Part shown: positions 5,565-6,167 of the stretch, piece after piece
Layout: every line of letters starts with the position of its first letter
Position numbering within the stretch: the first letter of the stretch is position 1
Source of the DNA: JBEIUO01 sp964549785
GTDB lineage: Bacteria > Planctomycetota > Phycisphaerae > Phycisphaerales > UBA1924
Reading direction: 5' to 3'
Assembly: GCA_964549785.1 (NCBI GenBank)
Contig: CAZJXA010000202.1
Location: 1 to 6,167, forward strand
Length of the DNA stretch: 6,167 bases
Notes under the pieces: model-generated
What the model was told of the DNA's origin: nothing
Database searches by the model: none
What the model saw: the letters and a program-made list of their open reading frames with translations, nothing else
Position numbers and translations under genes: made by a program

Positions 5565-6167
5565 ATGCAAACCTGTTGGAACACCATCGACCTTTCTCGA
5601 GCGCGGTCGTGGGCCGTCCTTGCCCCTCTTGTGATGCTCGCCAGCGCCGGCCTCGCCCACGCCGACGACGTCCGGGCCAGCATCGTCGCCCGCAACGGCG
5701 TTCTCAACCTTGCCACGGGCGATGTCGCCACCGGCGATTTTCCCGATTTGCGCGCGACTAGGTTCCGGCCCGGGCAGCGGGCGGTCGTCGTGCTCGATGG
5801 CCCGCTGACGCCGCCCCGCCGCGCCCAACTTACGTCCTTGGGCGTTCGTCACCTTGGCTACCTTCCCGCGCACTCGTTCGCCGCCGACCTCGATGCAGCC
5901 CGGCCCGACGCCTTGGCGGCGCTCGACTGGGTCCGCCGGGTCGTGGCGTACGAAAACGCTTGGAAAACGTCTCCGGAATTGGCCGCGCCGGACCGCCCGG
6001 ATTGGACCGACGCCGAACGCCGACAGATCGAGAGTGAAAACCGCAGGCTTGTGTCGGTTTGGCTCTTTCGGGGCGACGCGGACGACGAGGTGCGGGCTTG
6101 GGCCGCCGCTCCCGGCCGCCAGGTTCTCAGCGCCGAGACCATCGACGGCGGGCTCCGACTGAGCATC
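5565..6167 (+). CDS. Exported protein with S8-protease-type N-terminal region, 3' end cut off
   Basis: An open frame of 201 codons from ATG 5565 to the window edge. Residues 1-33 form a signal peptide: polar start with basic RAR (12-14), hydrophobic WAVLAPLVMLASAGLA (16-31) and cleavage site AHA before DD (after residue 33). The mature part contains RFRPGQRAVVVLDGPLTPP (66-84), RAQLTSLGVRHLGYLPAHSF (86-105) and ALAALDWVRRVVAYENAWKT (116-135). The order 'gP-l.....L..lGv..lgYlP...f......a...l.wV' is what I recognise from leader regions ahead of the catalytic domain in large secreted S8 (subtilisin-like) peptidases of planctomycetes and others. A second similar block begins at LVSVWLFRG (162-170). 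The catalytic Asp/His/Ser are outside the window, so protease activity is inference. An in-frame ATG at 5532 would add 11 residues; 5565 is preferred because GGA lies six bases upstream and the signal peptide is more compact. Location: periplasm or outside the cell. Confidence 0.72.
   Translation, partial: MQTCWNTIDLSRARSWAVLAPLVMLASAGLAHADDVRASIVARNGVLNLATGDVATGDFPDLRATRFRPGQRAVVVLDGPLTPPRRAQLTSLGVRHLGYLPAHSFAADLDAARPDALAALDWVRRVVAYENAWKTSPELAAPDRPDWTDAERRQIESENRRLVSVWLFRGDADDEVRAWAAAPGRQVLSAETIDGGLRLSI

Noticed and set aside
5430..5873. Minus-strand frame of 147 codons overlapping the exported protein
   Set aside because: The plus-strand frame has a good signal peptide and a recognisable mature region; the minus frame has neither.
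1..6167. CRISPR array, insertion sequence, tRNA or rRNA
   Set aside because: No regularly spaced longer repeats, transposase motifs, terminal inverted repeats or tRNA-like TTCRANYC patterns were seen on either strand.

Overview
The window looks like chromosomal DNA from a GC-rich Gram-negative-type bacterium. The mix of a Gld-type ABC exporter cassette with a DUF4340 protein, a stand-alone STAS protein and a secreted protein with an S8-protease-type leader region would fit a planctomycete (possibly Phycisphaerae). That assignment is inference from gene style and composition only. The high GC content produces many long open frames antisense to the real genes, and these have been left out.

Minus strand, positions 4556 down to 1: a four-gene operon-like run. 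It encodes an ABC ATPase (GldA type, 4556-3498), a six-helix ABC-2 permease (GldF type, 3498-2767, overlapping the ATPase gene by one base), a large membrane-anchored auxiliary protein (GldG type, 2714-678) and the first 189 residues of a DUF4340 protein that runs off the left edge (569-1). Together they predict an inner-membrane exporter. The ATPase drives the permease, while GldG and DUF4340 are mostly extracytoplasmic accessory subunits. The family is named after Flavobacterium gliding genes, but outside Bacteroidota its substrate is unknown, and nothing here shows gliding.

Positions 4557-4812: a 256-base divergent intergenic region between the exporter operon and the rightward genes. It contains a candidate promoter in each direction. 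A C-rich tract of three 9-base repeats lies between them, and its minus strand has five G-runs fitting a G-quadruplex pattern. Two short perfect inverted repeats follow on the STAS side.

Plus strand, 4813-5271: a small STAS-domain protein in which the usual Asp-Ser-Ser-Gly phosphorylation loop is replaced by Thr-Cys-Ala-Trp. Then comes a gap of about 290 bases with one longer inverted repeat and no convincing gene. From 5565 to the right edge is the N-terminal part of an exported protein whose mature region resembles the leader domains of large secreted S8 (subtilisin-like) proteases. Its catalytic domain, if present, is outside the window.

I found no mobile element, CRISPR array, tRNA or rRNA, and no clearly new multi-gene system. 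The points most worth a second look are the unorthodox STAS loop, the G-rich divergent promoter region and the 10-base repeats between gldF and gldG.
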